A stretch of DNA of 64,000 nucleotides from assembly GCF_009730915.1 (NCBI RefSeq), contig NC_052480.1, forward strand, positions 4,154,001 to 4,218,000. Direction: 5' to 3'. Shown piece after piece: positions 10,299 to 24,300 of the stretch (position 1 is its first letter; each line of letters begins with the position of its first letter). The notes under the pieces were generated by a model. The model ran no database searches and was not told the DNA's origin. It saw only the letters and a program-made list of their open reading frames with translations. Position numbers and translations under genes: made by a program. The DNA comes from Dioscorea cayenensis subsp. rotundata. Lineage: Eukaryota; Streptophyta; Magnoliopsida; Dioscoreales; Dioscoreaceae.

Positions 10299-13200
10299 AT
10301 GGCACAAAGTGTATGAATCCTTCTACTTTTGCTTGTCTTTCTCTTTGATCTGTTCTTCATCTTCTTCGATTGGATCTGATTATGCTTTGTTTTTATTAAT
10401 TTTTTTGTTGGTGATCAGTTTGAGGTTCCCAATGGACATTCGGTCGAAGAGCATGACTTGGAGAGGACTTTGTAATTCTTGATTCCACTTCTGTTTCTTT
10501 TCGAGCGTGATTTGTGGCATTTTGATTTGTTTTTGTGTTTATGATATGACTTTGTTTGATCTAACCCTGGCATGAAGTTATGCAAGCATCTTTTTTTTCT
10601 TCTTTAATTTATGTTTCTTTGGATGTAGAATGTATTTTGGGAGACTTTTTAGCGATTTCGTTTTGATTTCTGAACAGTTGATGTTGCTATGATAATTTAT
10701 GATTAGGGTTTTGTTTATGGGTGAATTCTAATAATTATATTCCTCATTTATGTTTAGCATGCCGTTTTTGTTCATAAAAATTTGATGATTTTTATTATGA
10801 AAGTAATTTCACATTGATCACTAAATACTGTGGCATAACTGTAGATTGTGTGGAGTAGATTTATACCGTATTTTATTTTCAAGATAGATTGTGGTAGAAA
10901 TCCAGTTAGGCAATGTGGTCTTATGCTCTAATTGAGAATGTTTATTGTACTTTCTGTAATTGTAGAATTTCACTGCGTTGGAATATGTGACTTTTAAATT
11001 CTTGGCTGATTATCGGAAACCCTTCTGCAGGAACCCATATGTGACTGGGACCTCAGTGATAGGGTTGAAATATAAGGATGGAATTATCTTGGCTGCTGAT
11101 ACAGGAGGTTTGTTCCTAGCTTTATTTTGTTATGTACTTTGTACAGTGACTTTTTCTCAAAATTTTCATGCCCTTGCTTGTGTGATTACATTTGCAAAAT
11201 TTTTTTCCAATTTAATGGTTGGACTTTATAAAAATGTTTCCAGATATCAGGTATCCTTTCTTTGAACTTGTGAAATAAGGGTCAGGCTGCATTTGCAAGG
11301 AAGTTGTTGTTAATTTTTTCAATAAGTTTCAATTATATATATATATATATATATATAAACGTTATGTGGACACAGACATGTTCTTATGTAGTTGAACATA
11401 GTTTCCAGTTTTAATCTTTTTTATCACTATTCTCTATTTTTTATTATGTTGTTCCCTGGAAAAGAACAAACTCAGTTAATGTCTGGTCTCTTAAGCTTGA
11501 TTCTAACCTCAAAATTCTTGGTGTAAATGGAGTTCAACATTGTATTTTTTGCCTTCTGGCCTCTACCTAAGATTGGTTGAGCTCCTTTTGTATGCCTAGC
11601 TCACTTAGGGAGTTATGTCAGTGGCCCTAGAGGAGCCTGATGTTATAGAATTGAAAGCTTCTGAACGCAAATATTCAGTATCATCTTTATGTGAACCAGA
11701 TTTGAGGGTCTTGCTTTGCTCAGACCAGATAAATGTCAAGTTGTGTCTCTTTCGTAGTTTGTTTTTTTCAAGCTAATGTGGCTCATTTCCAAACTAAGGG
11801 TGATTCAATTATTTGCATGGGCGTAGGCAATTATCTGGTATTAATTACTTGATGCCAATTCACTTCATTTTAGGTGCAACTATTTTCATTGTTACATCAA
11901 CACATAAAGAAATTCCTCACAAATAAAAATGCTAAAAAAAGATGGCCCATCAAGAAAAGTTGATAAAGAAATTCTATAATGCAAATTGGCATGATCCCTT
12001 CTTCTAGTTCTTTAGACTTAACCCTATCGCCTTCAAATTTGGCGGAGAGGCATTGACATTTCATACACCAGGTTGTTATTGTAACTTGTAACATTCTTGT
12101 CAAAATTTTAAAATAAGTTGATAATGATATATGTCAGAATAAAAAAAAAATTGGAGTTGAAAGTTAAATGTCAAGTTTCGGGGGGTCTTAAATCAGTAAA
12201 TATGAAAATTTATATGAATGCGCAGATTTATTTGGTAGTTTAGGAGACCACTATTACATTTAGTTTGCAACAAATTATGTCTCGTAAACTATCTCTCTTC
12301 TTTTATTTTTCTCCTGAAATCTTACTATTTTCTTAATTCAATGTGACAATAGAAACCTGCATCCTGGAATCATATATTAAAACCTTGCTAAAAAAAGATG
12401 CATGTAAAATGCATAGCATCAAAGTGATAAACCGGTATTAGCTTGTGGTGTTATTCATTCACATGCACATACATGCAACAATGAGAAATCTGAAATCAAC
12501 AATTAAAACTAGAGAGCATTACATCATAGAATCAGATAGCTCTGACTTGCTTGGATGAAAATGAGATAAAGAATGAGAGGAAGAGTGTGTTCATTTACAC
12601 ATGCTCCATACCTTTAAATTGGCATGTGTGATTCACTAATAAAGTTGGGCCTGTTGAATGCTACTAGCCTTTTTTTTTTAAAAAAAAATTATATTCTGGT
12701 ATTGGGAGGCATTGTATTCTTACTCAATTCTCTTTATAAAATTCAAGGACCCAATGTAACATTGATATAAATAGGTTGGGTCTTTTGCCCTTTCTCTGAT
12801 CTTCTCCCTGCTCTCATCAGACTTCATATTCTTTTCAGCTTATATAGTTTGAACTTGATCTTCTCCATACTGAAGTGACATTTGCTCTTCTTTGTTGACC
12901 TTCCATGTTCTGGACTTTAGGCTCATATGGGTCTACTTTAAGGTACAAAAGTGTGGAGCGCATTAAACCCATTGGCAAGCATTCCCTTCTTGGTGCAAGT
13001 GGAGAAATCAGTGATTTCCAGGAAATCCTGAAATACCTTGATGAGCTAATGTAAGAACTATAAGTGTTTGGATAGCTTGAACCATGTTAATTCTGTTTTC
13101 CTTTTGCAACCCGTGGTTCTTCCATGAATTATACTTCTGGTTACAATTCTTGTTGTGCAGTATATACGATAATATGTGGGATGATGGAAATTCACTAGGA

Positions 13201-14116
13201 CCAAAAGAGGTCCACAACTATCTGAACCGGGTGATGTATAACCGGCGCAACAAATTTGATCCCCTGTGGAATTCCCTTGTTCTCGGTGGAGTGAAAAATG
13301 GGCAGAAGTATCTTGGCGTGGTATTTCCAGCACTCAGTCAATTAACATCCTATTATTTTCTTAAATCTTGTTCTCAAATTGAGCTGCACAAAGATATTTT
13401 GGACTTGATAGTTCACTAATTTTCTAAATAAAATGTTGGTTCATACTGTTCAGGTCAACATGATTGGTACACATTTCGAGGATGATCATGTTGCCACTGG
13501 TTTTGGAAATCATCTTGCAAGACCTATTCTTCGTGCTGAGTGGCATGCAGACTTGAGCTTTGAGGAAGCTGTGAAGCTTGTAGAGAAATGTTTGCTTGTG
13601 CTTTTATACCGTGATAGATCTGCAATCAACAAATTTCAGGTATGCTTGTTAATTTTGTGTATTTCTCCGGCTGTCATAATTTATGTTGTTAGTTGCTCAG
13701 TTAATTGAACACTAGAATGGTTCAATGGCATAGACTTCCTGATATCTGGTCACTTCGCTGTCTGCTCTTGAATTTTCTAGATTTCAAATATTAAAAAGAA
13801 AACCAATTAAAGTAACAAACGCAACCAAGTGAAGAGCTTTCCTTAAACTAGAACTTTATATTTAGCATGAGAATATCAAGCAAGCATAATTATATATAGC
13901 TTTTACATATTGTAAGCTGTAAGTGTATGGCATAGTACAATAGATTCCGGCAAGGTTTTTATACTGTGTTACTCATGTCTTCTTACTGTTTGAATCCAAC
14001 AGCTTGCTAAGATCACTGAAGAAGGGACAACTATTTATCCGCGATATTCTTTGAAGACTTTCTGGGGGTTCTCAGCCTTCCAGAATCCAACCAAGGGTGC
14101 TGTCGGATCGTGGTAG
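10299..14116 (+). CDS. PBG1: 20S proteasome subunit beta type-4 (beta-7)
   Basis: Seven exons (10299-10310, 10419-10471, 11031-11107, 12921-13050, 13161-13320, 13454-13639, 14003-14116) join in frame to 732 bases, 243 residues, the usual length. The product starts MAQSFEVPNG and ends NPTKGAVGSW. The beta-propeptide boundary is at YVTGTSVIGLKYKDG, followed by GGSYGSTLRY, HSLLGASGEISDFQ, DDGNSLGPKE, NRRNKFDPLWNSLVLGGV and DDHVATGFGNHLARPILR, all hallmarks of plant PBG1. Beta-7 is a structural subunit of the beta ring of the 20S core, not one of the three proteolytic subunits; it acts in cytosol and nucleus. A four-codon first exon sets the start; no other ATG fits upstream in frame. All introns are GT/AG and no damage is seen. 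Confidence 0.96.
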
Positions 14117-14380
14117 TCCTACTCTGCTTTTCCGGGTGATGCTTGAAAGTTTGCAAGATAGCAATTTGGAAACCCAGTGCATCTGAGGATTACTTGTAAG
14201 AACTTGGAAAAATGACTAATGCCTAGGCATGGCTGAAAACAGGATTTGCTGCTATCTTAACATGTTATGAGGACTGGTTTTTTTTACTCATTAGACATCA
14301 ATCATTTTATGTTTCCATCCAGATGCTCCTTTGTTTCTGTTCATTCTGCAAAGCTCTTCCTGTTTATTTGGGTGCGCGCG

Positions 14381-14381
<1 letters not shown>

Positions 14382-14424
<43 letters not shown>

Positions 14425-14425
14425 T
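14382..14425. repeat. (CA)n(TA)n microsatellite
   Basis: A CA run followed by a TA run, about 250 bases after the PBG1 stop, probably in or near its 3' untranslated region. Another TA run lies in PBG1 intron 3 at about 11335-11357. Confidence 0.9.
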
Positions 14426-14811
14426 TTAACTTTAGATGTTAATTTTCAATAGATTGATATTACTCAGTCAGAAAACTGGGAAAAAAAAAGAGTAGCAAAC
14501 TAGTCGTTTTTGTCATGTTTCTGTATGTAATTGCGCTGATCCGAATTTCTTGTTTCATGCTTGTTTAGTTATTTCATTCATGCTCACTTTTCTTCTAAAG
14601 AGCAAAAACATGGTAAACCACAAAAATAAAAATAAATGAACTCTGTTGAAATAGATGACTTTAGCTGTATCATACATATATCAAGACTGATTAGGAAGCA
14701 TGCATGAGTTGCAGATGTCCAAAAGGAACAACAGTCTTTCATCCGGTATGGCATTACATTACATTCAAAAAATTAAAACCAAAAAATTAACACACTGAGA
14801 TCAAGCTTTCC

Positions 14812-17326
14812 TCACGGCATCCACGGTGGCGGTGGTGGTGGGTTCGCCGGATAAAGGGGAGGCACGGCGGAGAAAATGGTATTCTTATCAATGCCACCAC
14901 CATCAGCGTTTGTCATTGATATCAATGCTGCCACAAGTCCAGCATTCCCCACCATTGTCGGCTCTGTATAACCAAATTTGCTTCTCACATCAGAGAAGCC
15001 ATCGTGTCGATCAGGACCTCCGACCATAGCTCCGATGATCGTGTTTGGGTTTGGTGACCGGCTGTCTCGCCATTTCCATCCTCCTGTGCATGAATATTTC
15101 ACACCGTCGTGTGGTATCGAGGCACCGCGGTGGTGTACATGTTTTGGATAGTTCTTACCATATCCTACAATGTAGCTCATTTTCTTCGGGTTGTTTCCTA
15201 GGATGTATTGTACCTATACCATCACAATTTTAGATAGGCTCAATCTACAATACATATATATGTATATATTACATATATTGATTGATGTTTGTTTACCTGA
15301 GAAGCGGCGAAGCTACGAAGATCATCCACAGTGAAGTAATAGGTCCCACAAGACCACCCAGGTATATTGCTTGCATCCAAATAATCAGCATAAAGAGAAG
15401 CCAAGAAAGCAGCATTCACTACATACTGTAATGGTTGTGGCCCTCCATGATTCAATTGTATCATTCCGCCTTTTGTTTTTCACATACCAAAGTTAAAGTA
15501 TCAATAAACAACCTGGTGATACTTTAAAACACCAAATAAAGATAAAAAAACAAACATTGAATTAAGTATTCATTATTTTGTTTTCTGATTACCTGGAGTG
15601 AAATTGAACACATTGAACCTTTGAAGATCAGAACAAAAGTTCAATCCAATTGCAGTTTGAAAAGCAGAGAGTGAATCCTCATAAGGATAACCAGGATTCA
15701 AGAAAATCCTGAACCTTGTTAGCAGTAACTCAGCTGCAGGGAGTTTGTTATCCCAACTAAGCACACTGAGGTCCGGAATTCTCAATGATACCTTTGCATT
15801 CTTTGAGAGTTTTGGATCGGTGGCGAACGTCACATAACTTCGGTTACCGGAGGCGTAAAACATCCAGGCAGCTGCCCACATGTACTCATCCCAGTAACCT
15901 GTGGAATTGTAGAATGGGGCAATGGCTGGATTGCCGAGGGAGTACATGTTTCTTTTTCCCATGTCCCTGGCAAAATTGTAGATTGCTGATGCACCTTTGA
16001 GGAGCTTTTTCGAGTATGTTGCATCGTCACGAAAGACTATTGAGGCTGAGGCTAGAGCTGCTGCTACTTCGGCACCGAGATCTGGGGCCGATGATGTTTG
16101 TTGCACCTTTCTTGGGTAGTCCATGTCCTCTGGCCTCTCCCAGCAGTAGTGATCATCTGGAGTTGTCGAGTTTACTTCCGCTCCTCCCACCTGTTCAGAA
16201 ATTTAAAAAAAAAAAAACACTGACATAAAAAACCAGATTGATTTACACAGGAAAAACATGAATTCTTATTGTTTGTGAAATTTTATAATCAGAACAGACA
16301 GTTGATGAATGGATTCCAACTTTTACTGCAGAAATACAACAGAGTTCAATTAATTGGCAGACATTTATCAAGCACTCAATACAATGTACCATTAATACTT
16401 ACATATAGATCAGAAGAACAAATGATTAATCTTTTCCAACTTTTACTGAACTAGCACAGCATAATTTAATTAATTACTTGAACATTTCTGATGATGATAA
16501 AATTTAGGATGCAATTGATACCTGAGTGTAGATTTTGGTAATGGAGGTTGCCGAAGAATTGAAAGGTCAAAAGCAAGTAATCAGTTCCCCATTTGATGAT
16601 ATCTCTAATGTGATCATACTCCCCAAGGGCCTTGTATTTGTGACTATATTCAATCACTGACCAACTTAAGAGTGACATTGAGAAAGCCATTGGAAAATGG
16701 AACTTGATATTATCCCCTGCATCATAATATCCTCCGACGAGACCGCCTTTTACATCTGATAAATCTGATCCATCTTGCAAGCCAGAATTCCCTCGCCATG
16801 ATATACCATTATTCTTTGGCAATCGACCCGCTAATTATTAAAATTCAAAGGAAAAAAATCACAATCTTTAACTATCAAATCAATTGATTATTTAGTTTAG
16901 TTTGCATCTAACATAGTATCAGAGTAAAATATCGGACTTTCGCTTACATTTTTGAGCATTGAAGAAAAGCAATGCCTTGTGAAGAGCCTTAGAATATTCA
17001 TCCGGAGGCGGCGGGGGATCCTTATGTTTAGGCAAGGACTTGACGATGATCACCGGAACACCGATGACTAAAAATGCGATCAAAGTAGACCACAAAGCCC
17101 ATTTGATCAGCTTGCGTTTAACTACGACGCAACCAAGATCAATATACTTGTCCTTCTTTTGGTTTTGATCAGGTGGACCGAGGAGCCAGCTTTGCTGAGT
17201 CTCGTCGAGGTGATGATGCCTCGACAGCGCCGCCCGGTCGACGTCCATGTTTCGACTTTGCTCATCTTCAGTTGCCGAATCAGGTTGAATCTCAAATGAT
17301 CCTCCCCAGTGATTAGTTGAGTACAT
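14812..17326 (-). CDS. KOR1: Membrane-anchored endo-1,4-beta-glucanase (GH9, KORRIGAN-type)
   Basis: Five exons: 16948-17326, 16522-16830, 15593-16190, 15297-15469, 14812-15213; about 619 residues, as in KOR1. It is a type II membrane protein: cytosolic N-terminus with a dileucine at 48-49, one transmembrane helix at about 74-95, a proline linker, then the GH9 domain. Catalytic features seen are YYDAGDN (about 163-167), the HHRGAS block and the terminal [16 protein letters not shown] Glu motif. It ends in a Pro-rich [10 protein letters not shown] tail typical of the group. These enzymes act at the plasma membrane/Golgi in cellulose synthesis. Exon 2 carries one extra base: with three A at 16562-16564 the frame breaks after DYLLLTF, whereas two would give TFNSSATS and restore phase with exon 3. 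This is either a real lesion or, more likely, a homopolymer error. Confidence 0.95.
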
Positions 17327-19290
17327 TATTCAGAAGAAAGGGTAGTAATCTAGGAATTTCAAGAACAATGAGAGATGATCATTCACTGTGGAATTTGTTT
17401 GTTTTTGCATGCAATGAGACAATGTGTGTGTATGTATATATGTGTGCATTTCATATGAACATACATTGTTTCATTGGTTGCTTGCTTGTCTCTATCTTTG
17501 CTAATTCACATCCTTCAATGGTTGACTTGGTGACAATATGGAAAGAGAGGTTGGCTATACTTTTCTTTTTTCCTTTTTTTAAAAATATATAGTTATATAT
17601 ATATTATTTATTATTATTATTATTATTATTTGTTTGCGTGGTGATTGATGCTTGCATTTAAAAGAATTAGTTTGAATTGTTTTTAGAATTAGAAGGTGCA
17701 GCTGGATTGATAGAGATTTCATATTATGCACGTCAAGACTTGACTTTTTTGAGTTTGGAGTTAATGAAGGGAATTTGGGAGTTGGCGGTGAAGTTTTTCT
17801 TATGGGTCCAAGTTAATTGTTTAATGTTTGTGAAGTTCTTAAAGAGATATATATATATATATTCACAAATTCATCCCTAAACTTTGCTTTCTCTGAAGAT
17901 GGACAATGAAATTTGAGGTGTTTGTGTTTTTGGGGTTTTTTAGGGGTTTTGCTGATAAAAAGGTAGGCATGTGAGAGATCCTTTATTTAAGGAATATATT
18001 AAGGCATATTGGGATTAATAATAATAATAAAATAAAAAACCATTAGTGCTAATGTTAATGGTATTGATTAAGACTTCGATGTCCATTGAAATTATAATTA
18101 GAATTCACACCAAAACATTTTAAAAACCAAAAACAAATGCTTTTTTACTAATAAAAAAATTACCCATATAAACTTTTCAATTAATATCAAACCATTCAAT
18201 TGTTTAACAAATGGCATTGCTCATTTACATTTACTTTTATTGAAATTGAGTGAGTTAAAAGAATATTTAAGTCAGCCATTTATGTGCATTCCTTACATTT
18301 TAAATTTTAACAAAAGAGTCATTACTTTTTTTGTTTTTTTTATCTCTCACAAATTACAAATCGATGTTTTCGTTTTTATCAGTTATTTTTAACATCAATA
18401 AATATTTATTATTTTTTTAAAAAAATTATCCATAACATTCTATTTAATTTTTTTAATATTAAATATTAAAAAAATATGAATATATAAATTAGGAATAATT
18501 TTTAAAAAAATTAATTTTTTATAAAATTTTGTTAAATAAATAAATTTTTTGATACATAAAATTTGGTTAACACAGTAGATTAATATTTAAGAAAAGACAA
18601 TGAGGCAACCAAGAAGGGTAAATTTGTGAATTTGGGAAGCTGGGAGGTGGTCTTCCAGGCGGCTATTAAGGCATGGAACACATGAACACGTGTTTCTACT
18701 TTTGACCATATTTGTGTTATTAAAGACGAGAGATAATAATATATTATAATAATTTTAACATAATGTTTATGCCCCAGCACCAGCCAAATTGCAAAAACAA
18801 TCACTTTTGGTCATAAAGTGCTATTAATTCTCATAAAAAATTAGTTTTAATTTTTTTTTAAAATATAATTGACGAGTTAGTGTGTGTCGGTGTGTATGAA
18901 TGGCTCTTATACAAAAAAATATTAAGAATTCAACTAAATATAATTGATGATTTAGTATGTGTATTAATATGACTTTTATTATAAAAATAATAATATATAT
19001 ATATGGTAGCACTAATCTTGATTTCAAAGATTACTTGGATTAAATAATATGTACTTTAAAATTTTTATTTTCAATAACAATTAATTAGATTAAAGCCCAA
19101 ACAACTTTACTTTAAAAATGGTTCTTAATAAAATTCAAATTACCAAACTCAATCAAATTCCAATAAAATTTAGTTTATTAACTCTTAATTGTTTGGGATG
19201 CAAAGAGTACCAGTGTAACGTGTGAATATAATAGATTTAAATATAAAAATCCAGGTCATATACTATTAACCATACTTGTTTGCATTTAAC
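17327..19290. other. KOR1 upstream region and AT-rich intergenic DNA
   Basis: No coding exon is recognisable. It holds an ATT microsatellite near 17605-17635, a TA run near 17848-17862 and an imperfect tandem duplication of about 70 bases around 18870-18995 (AAATATAATTGA..TTAGT repeated). The KOR1 promoter should lie in the first few hundred bases. Confidence 0.5.
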
Positions 19291-19299
19291 ATTGTTGAT

Positions 19300-19460
19300 C
19301 CTCTTCCTGTGTTTCTTACGCCACTTCCTGCGATTGTTGTTGCTTCTTCTTCTTCTATATTTATCATTCTAATCTGCTTGTATTTCCTCCTATTCTCTTT
19401 AATGTATTTCTGGTTTATCCACTTTTAAAAAAATAAAAAATAAATAAATAAATAAAAAGC
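19300..19460 (+). mobile_element. Possible LINE 3' tail fragment
   Basis: TCTTTAATG..GGTTTATCCACTTTT followed by an A-rich tail with TAAA repeats (to about 19458) resembles the 3' end of the LINE at 40070-41150, which has TCAATAAATTTGTGGTTTATCCACATTT. No coding part is present and no duplication was found; a weak call. Confidence 0.3.
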
Positions 19461-21386
19461 AAGTTACCAACCCTCCACATTTAATATTCCATTATTAATA
19501 CTAAAAAAAACACTAGTAATATTTCTCAGTTAGGTTAGAGAAAATGAAAGGATAAAAGCAAACCAACAAAACACACAAATGTACAAGATAATATCAAAAC
19601 AAGTATGCAAAGATATCAAATTTAGACCACAATATAGAAACACCTAATGGAAGTTATCAAGAAGCTGTCAATCAATTCTATAAACAATAAACAAAAACAA
19701 AATTCAGATTCAGAAATAGACAGTGAAGCCTGCACTTGTTGCACCTGATTATGAAGTATTTTAAAAGCACAAGCATAATTGTGATTTCTCTAAAAATGGC
19801 ACAACCATTTATTTGAGAACATTGACCAAGTAAAACACCACCAAACAGTAGTTCAAAGAGCATCTCAAGAAATAGGAATACAAAGAAAAATGAACCGATT
19901 CAACAATTTCTTCCATCACAGCCTACTGGCGTCATAGCATTTATTTTTTAGCTCTAAAGGATAAAGAAAATAGACATCTTACCAGCCAACAATTGTTTCT
20001 CAGTCAAACATATATGGCACTGTTCCTATTGTTGGTCAGTAAAATTTAGATGGCATGAAATGAGTAAATACGTAAGGTATACTAAAACAGTTAAATGAAG
20101 ATGACTGAATCATGTGAGGTAAAACAAGAACATCAGGTACATTGTGATGATAATGTAATTTTAAGCACTAACCGATAGAAGTAAACATTCTCAAATGAGA
20201 AGTCAATTTTCACAGTTCAGCAAAGCCTTAACAACTAGCTATATTTGAGTGTCATGCTTTTAATAAAGGATGATGCCCACAAAAAGGGGAAAATGTCTTT
20301 CATGGAGATAAGAGTCATCACCCATGCTTACTGATATTACTTGGATATATCCATGTCAATGAAAAGATCAACAAGGGCCATTTGTTCTCACTCACGGTGA
20401 TGAACATCACCGAGTGCAGCTTGTTTTCTTACTAACAAGAGTGAAGTAAATATGACATGATCAAAGTGGCACCTGGAATTTGTTTCAAACATGGTGGTAA
20501 TGGATTATACGCAACTAGTGATGCCTGGAATTTCTTTTAAATATAGTGGTACTGAATCAAATGCAATACTTATGTTTTAAAATGGCATGGCAACACATAT
20601 CAATTACGCTAAAGTTCACTTCAATAGAGTTGCTGCTTGGACTTAATAAACTATTTGCTAGTAGTTGCATATTTTGCATAAGAAAATGATCATAATTGAA
20701 ATGGCATTAAGCATAGTCTTGGACTACCACAAATTGGCTTTCTCATGTAGATGGTGGCTCGAAGGGCAAACAAACACCAAAAGTCATGTTACTGAATCCT
20801 GTCAATCCCTTGCAGTAGAAGATCACTGCACAAATGATTTACTCAGTACATAATATCTTTAAACAAGTCAATTGATAATATTCCTATATCAGCTATTAAA
20901 TCCTATTAAACTTGAACAAATGCTTACAAAAAAGAGAAAATAATCAGGGGATGGATTGATGCATTCACTACTACACACCAAAATGGCATTATATTTTATA
21001 TCCTTGAAAAAGTTGTGGGAGCATCAGACATAAGTAGTTCGATTACCATCTTTCAGGCAGCAGAGCCCGAAGTCTAGGCATCCTCCTCCACTAGTTAACC
21101 ATTTGTCCTTTACAGCAGAACTATTAGAGCATTGAAAAAAAGAAAAGAGAACCGGCAGAGCACAAGGATAACAAGAATCCCTTCTGAGGAAAATATATTG
21201 TTTCCAAAGGGAACACCCACAAATGAAATCTACTTTGATGGCTAAGTTTTAAGACAAGACAATTAACCAAAAAGCAGTGTCTGTCTTAGTAATAGCACAC
21301 CAAAACTCTAAAGTTTTCAAACACACAAAGAACTTTAACAGTTTACAGTCACATAGTAACATACCAATTTATAGTCTGAATGGCTG
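19461..21386. other. Region downstream of LARP6, no gene seen
   Basis: AT-rich DNA without exons, RNA genes or recognisable repeats. Part of it is presumably the LARP6 3' untranslated region and terminator. The short frames here are not supported by codon pattern or homology. Confidence 0.45.
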
Positions 21387-24300
21387 TCAACCACTGATAG
21401 GAGTGGAAAGGGGCTTCCCTCGGCCCATAGTGAATCCCCGTGTGCCATCAGGCATGCGTGGCCCTGGAGGTTGCTTGGCGGAAGCTGGCTGCTCAGAATG
21501 AATTAAATGGTTAGGAGGAGTGCCAACTGCGTGGCCTCCAGTCTTGTGATTGTTGTGATGCTGCCCTCGTCCCCGCCCCCTTCCTCCCCAACCACGGCCC
21601 TTCCCTCGTCTATTCACCCCTTCCTTGTCATTGGTTTCCTCACTCTGGCATAAGTCCAATTTCAGAAAGGTATAAAAACCTAAATCTAAAGGCTGACCAG
21701 CAATATCTGAGATTTTTCCAGTTCCCACATTTTCTCACAATTTCCATTTTAACCAAAAATTAGAATAAAGAAGCTGGATAATTGATTTATAAGCAAAATA
21801 AATTAAATTAATTTTACTCTAAAGTAACTGAGGACAAGAGGACTAGATAATTTACCAGATGCTCATGTGACACCTCTGAAGGATGAGAGATATCATCACT
21901 CATTCTTTCATGTGGTTGGTTAGATGTGGAAACATCCTCCTCTCCATCCAAATCACCCTCATGCATTCCCTTTCTTCCTCGACCCAGCCCTAGCTTATTC
22001 TAAAGCCAGAAGGAAGACAAGCTTTTTTAGAACCAGAGGCATAATTCTTAAATAAAAAAAGAATAGAAAAAAATAAAGCCAATGGCTTGAATGGGGAACT
22101 GAAAGAAATACAGGAAATAAGTTTCCTCTCAAATATCTTCACAGAAATAGCAAGTGAACTAAGTAGCATGTAATCTAGTGCTTGAAATTTCTAGCCTCCA
22201 AATGTTTCAGAACCAAGCAAATAATAGTGAAATAAAAAACAATGCGATACTTGTCCAGCAAATAAGAGGATGGGACACATGAGGATAAAGCATGCTTGCA
22301 AAACGGAAAGTAGATGAGTTGCAGGAAGTGCATTAACTATAGTCTTGTAAGGGAGCAGTGAAAAATATATTGCATACCATGCATCTATGCAATAAACGAA
22401 CTCTGAGCCCACTTCTCCAGTTCCTCCCATCATTGAGTTCAGCAACCTGTAAGCCACCTAGATAATTAACATCAAAATGCTACCAGTGTAAAATTAAAAA
22501 ATGAATTCATTGGTTAAAATTTGAATGTTCAAAACTTACTGCTTTCTCTGCATCATCAATGGATTCATACTCCACAAAGGCATGCAGCTACATATAAAAC
22601 AAGAGAGGAAAAAAAAGTCATGCTTTTCAAAGCATTCAATAGAAACTTCACATACCAAAATAACTGCACTCATGCCATACATAGGAAAAAAGGTAAATTT
22701 GGGTGAGCGTATAAAACTATAATAGCATTATCTGTAGAAAATTGTTATAGCTACATTTAGATATTCTCCCAGGGTTGACTTGATAAATACCAGAGGGTAG
22801 ATAAGGAGCACATTTTAGTATATTACTCTTCCAATTCTAAAATAATTCTAGGGACCAAGCAATTTTGAGAAAGTATTAAAAGTGATAATGCCCATGCCTG
22901 CCATTTCTAAATCAGAAACAGTAGAATGTCCTAAACATGAGAAATTCGGGCCAAAAAAGTAGGAAATTTGAACAATCTTGACCAGGAAGAGATATCTAAC
23001 TTCAGTAAGTAGGAGAAAGGAGTGAGGAGATTGGCTTGATGAAGGCGAAAACTGTGACTTGATTAAGATTTTGGAGTGTTTGTAAAACAGTTCAAAGAAC
23101 TCATTTTTTACACCGCATTCTAAATTAAATCTAAAATAATCTTGCAGAGACCAACAGAAGTTATCTTCTGGTGGAACAAATGATAATGTCAAGGTCAAAG
23201 GATCCTTCTTTCTTTTTGAGCTTAGCTTTAGATGATTAACTATGAGGAAAATAAACTATGTCAAGGTCAAAGCATACCTTATTACCAAAAAGCATTTCCA
23301 CTTTTGCTGATCGATTATTTGGAACAATTGTGCCGTTTGGGGTCTGCGGGTAACATGTTCGAATTGTCCTCACGCTGCAACAAAATAATATATCTCACAC
23401 TTTTGCAACTTAAAAATAAAAAAGAAATTATATTCATTGTGTCTCAGTGAATAATTTATGCCTTCCCACAGAAGAGAAAATCTTCATAAGGCTCTGGTAA
23501 CAGTGATCCTCGGGGAGATTTTCAGCAACAACAATGCGTGCCTATAGAAAGAAGAATGAGTCAGAGGGCATGAAACAAAGGAATGATAAACTATCTTTTT
23601 CCAATAATAACCTGCAATTCTTCCACATCTTTCTCAGTGAATGGTTGTTGCCGCCTAACTTTCTTTCCATCATCACTGACAACCTGAAACAGAAACACAA
23701 TAACAAAACAAGATTTAAAAGAGACTAAAGAATAAGGGAACTGCCGCAAACACCATATTGTCCTATGTGGTCCATGAAATGATACAGGTGGTCATTTGGT
23801 GTAGATATAACCATTCAAAGGTACAATTGCTAATGGTAAAAATTTAAATTTTATGCCAACTGAAGAACAACTTGAACACATCTAACAAATAAAAAGCATC
23901 TTAAGAGTGAAGTGACATAAGGTTACAACAAAACAGACTGGTACAAAGGAACTCACAAGTTTTGATGATGAGCGGAGGGCAGAAGCAAGCAGGGCATTAT
24001 TGTGAACCAATGCTTTTATCTTCTTAAAAGATCCAATTACAGACATTGGAACTGCATGGGAAAGAAAAAACAAACAAACAGAATGCAGAACTCTCATGAG
24101 ATCAAGTCAGAGAATAACATCACAAATATCTCTTTATGCTTTTGAAGAACAGTTGTCCTCTGATAATTTGGCCAATATTATTTATGTTGATCCATTTTGT
24201 AAACCCCGTATGTTGGACACAGTCATGATGGACTTACAAATGAATGAACAGCCCACTAATAGCTTACACAACACACCACATGGTCATGATCATAAATTCT

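Noticed and set aside
10121-10360. Antisense polyglutamine protein opposite PBG1
   Set aside because: It is the reverse reading of the CTG run and PBG1 exon 1; no family match and no gene context.
22848-23198. 116-residue frame inside a LARP6 intron
   Set aside because: No homology and bounded by well-supported LARP6 exons; chance open frame.
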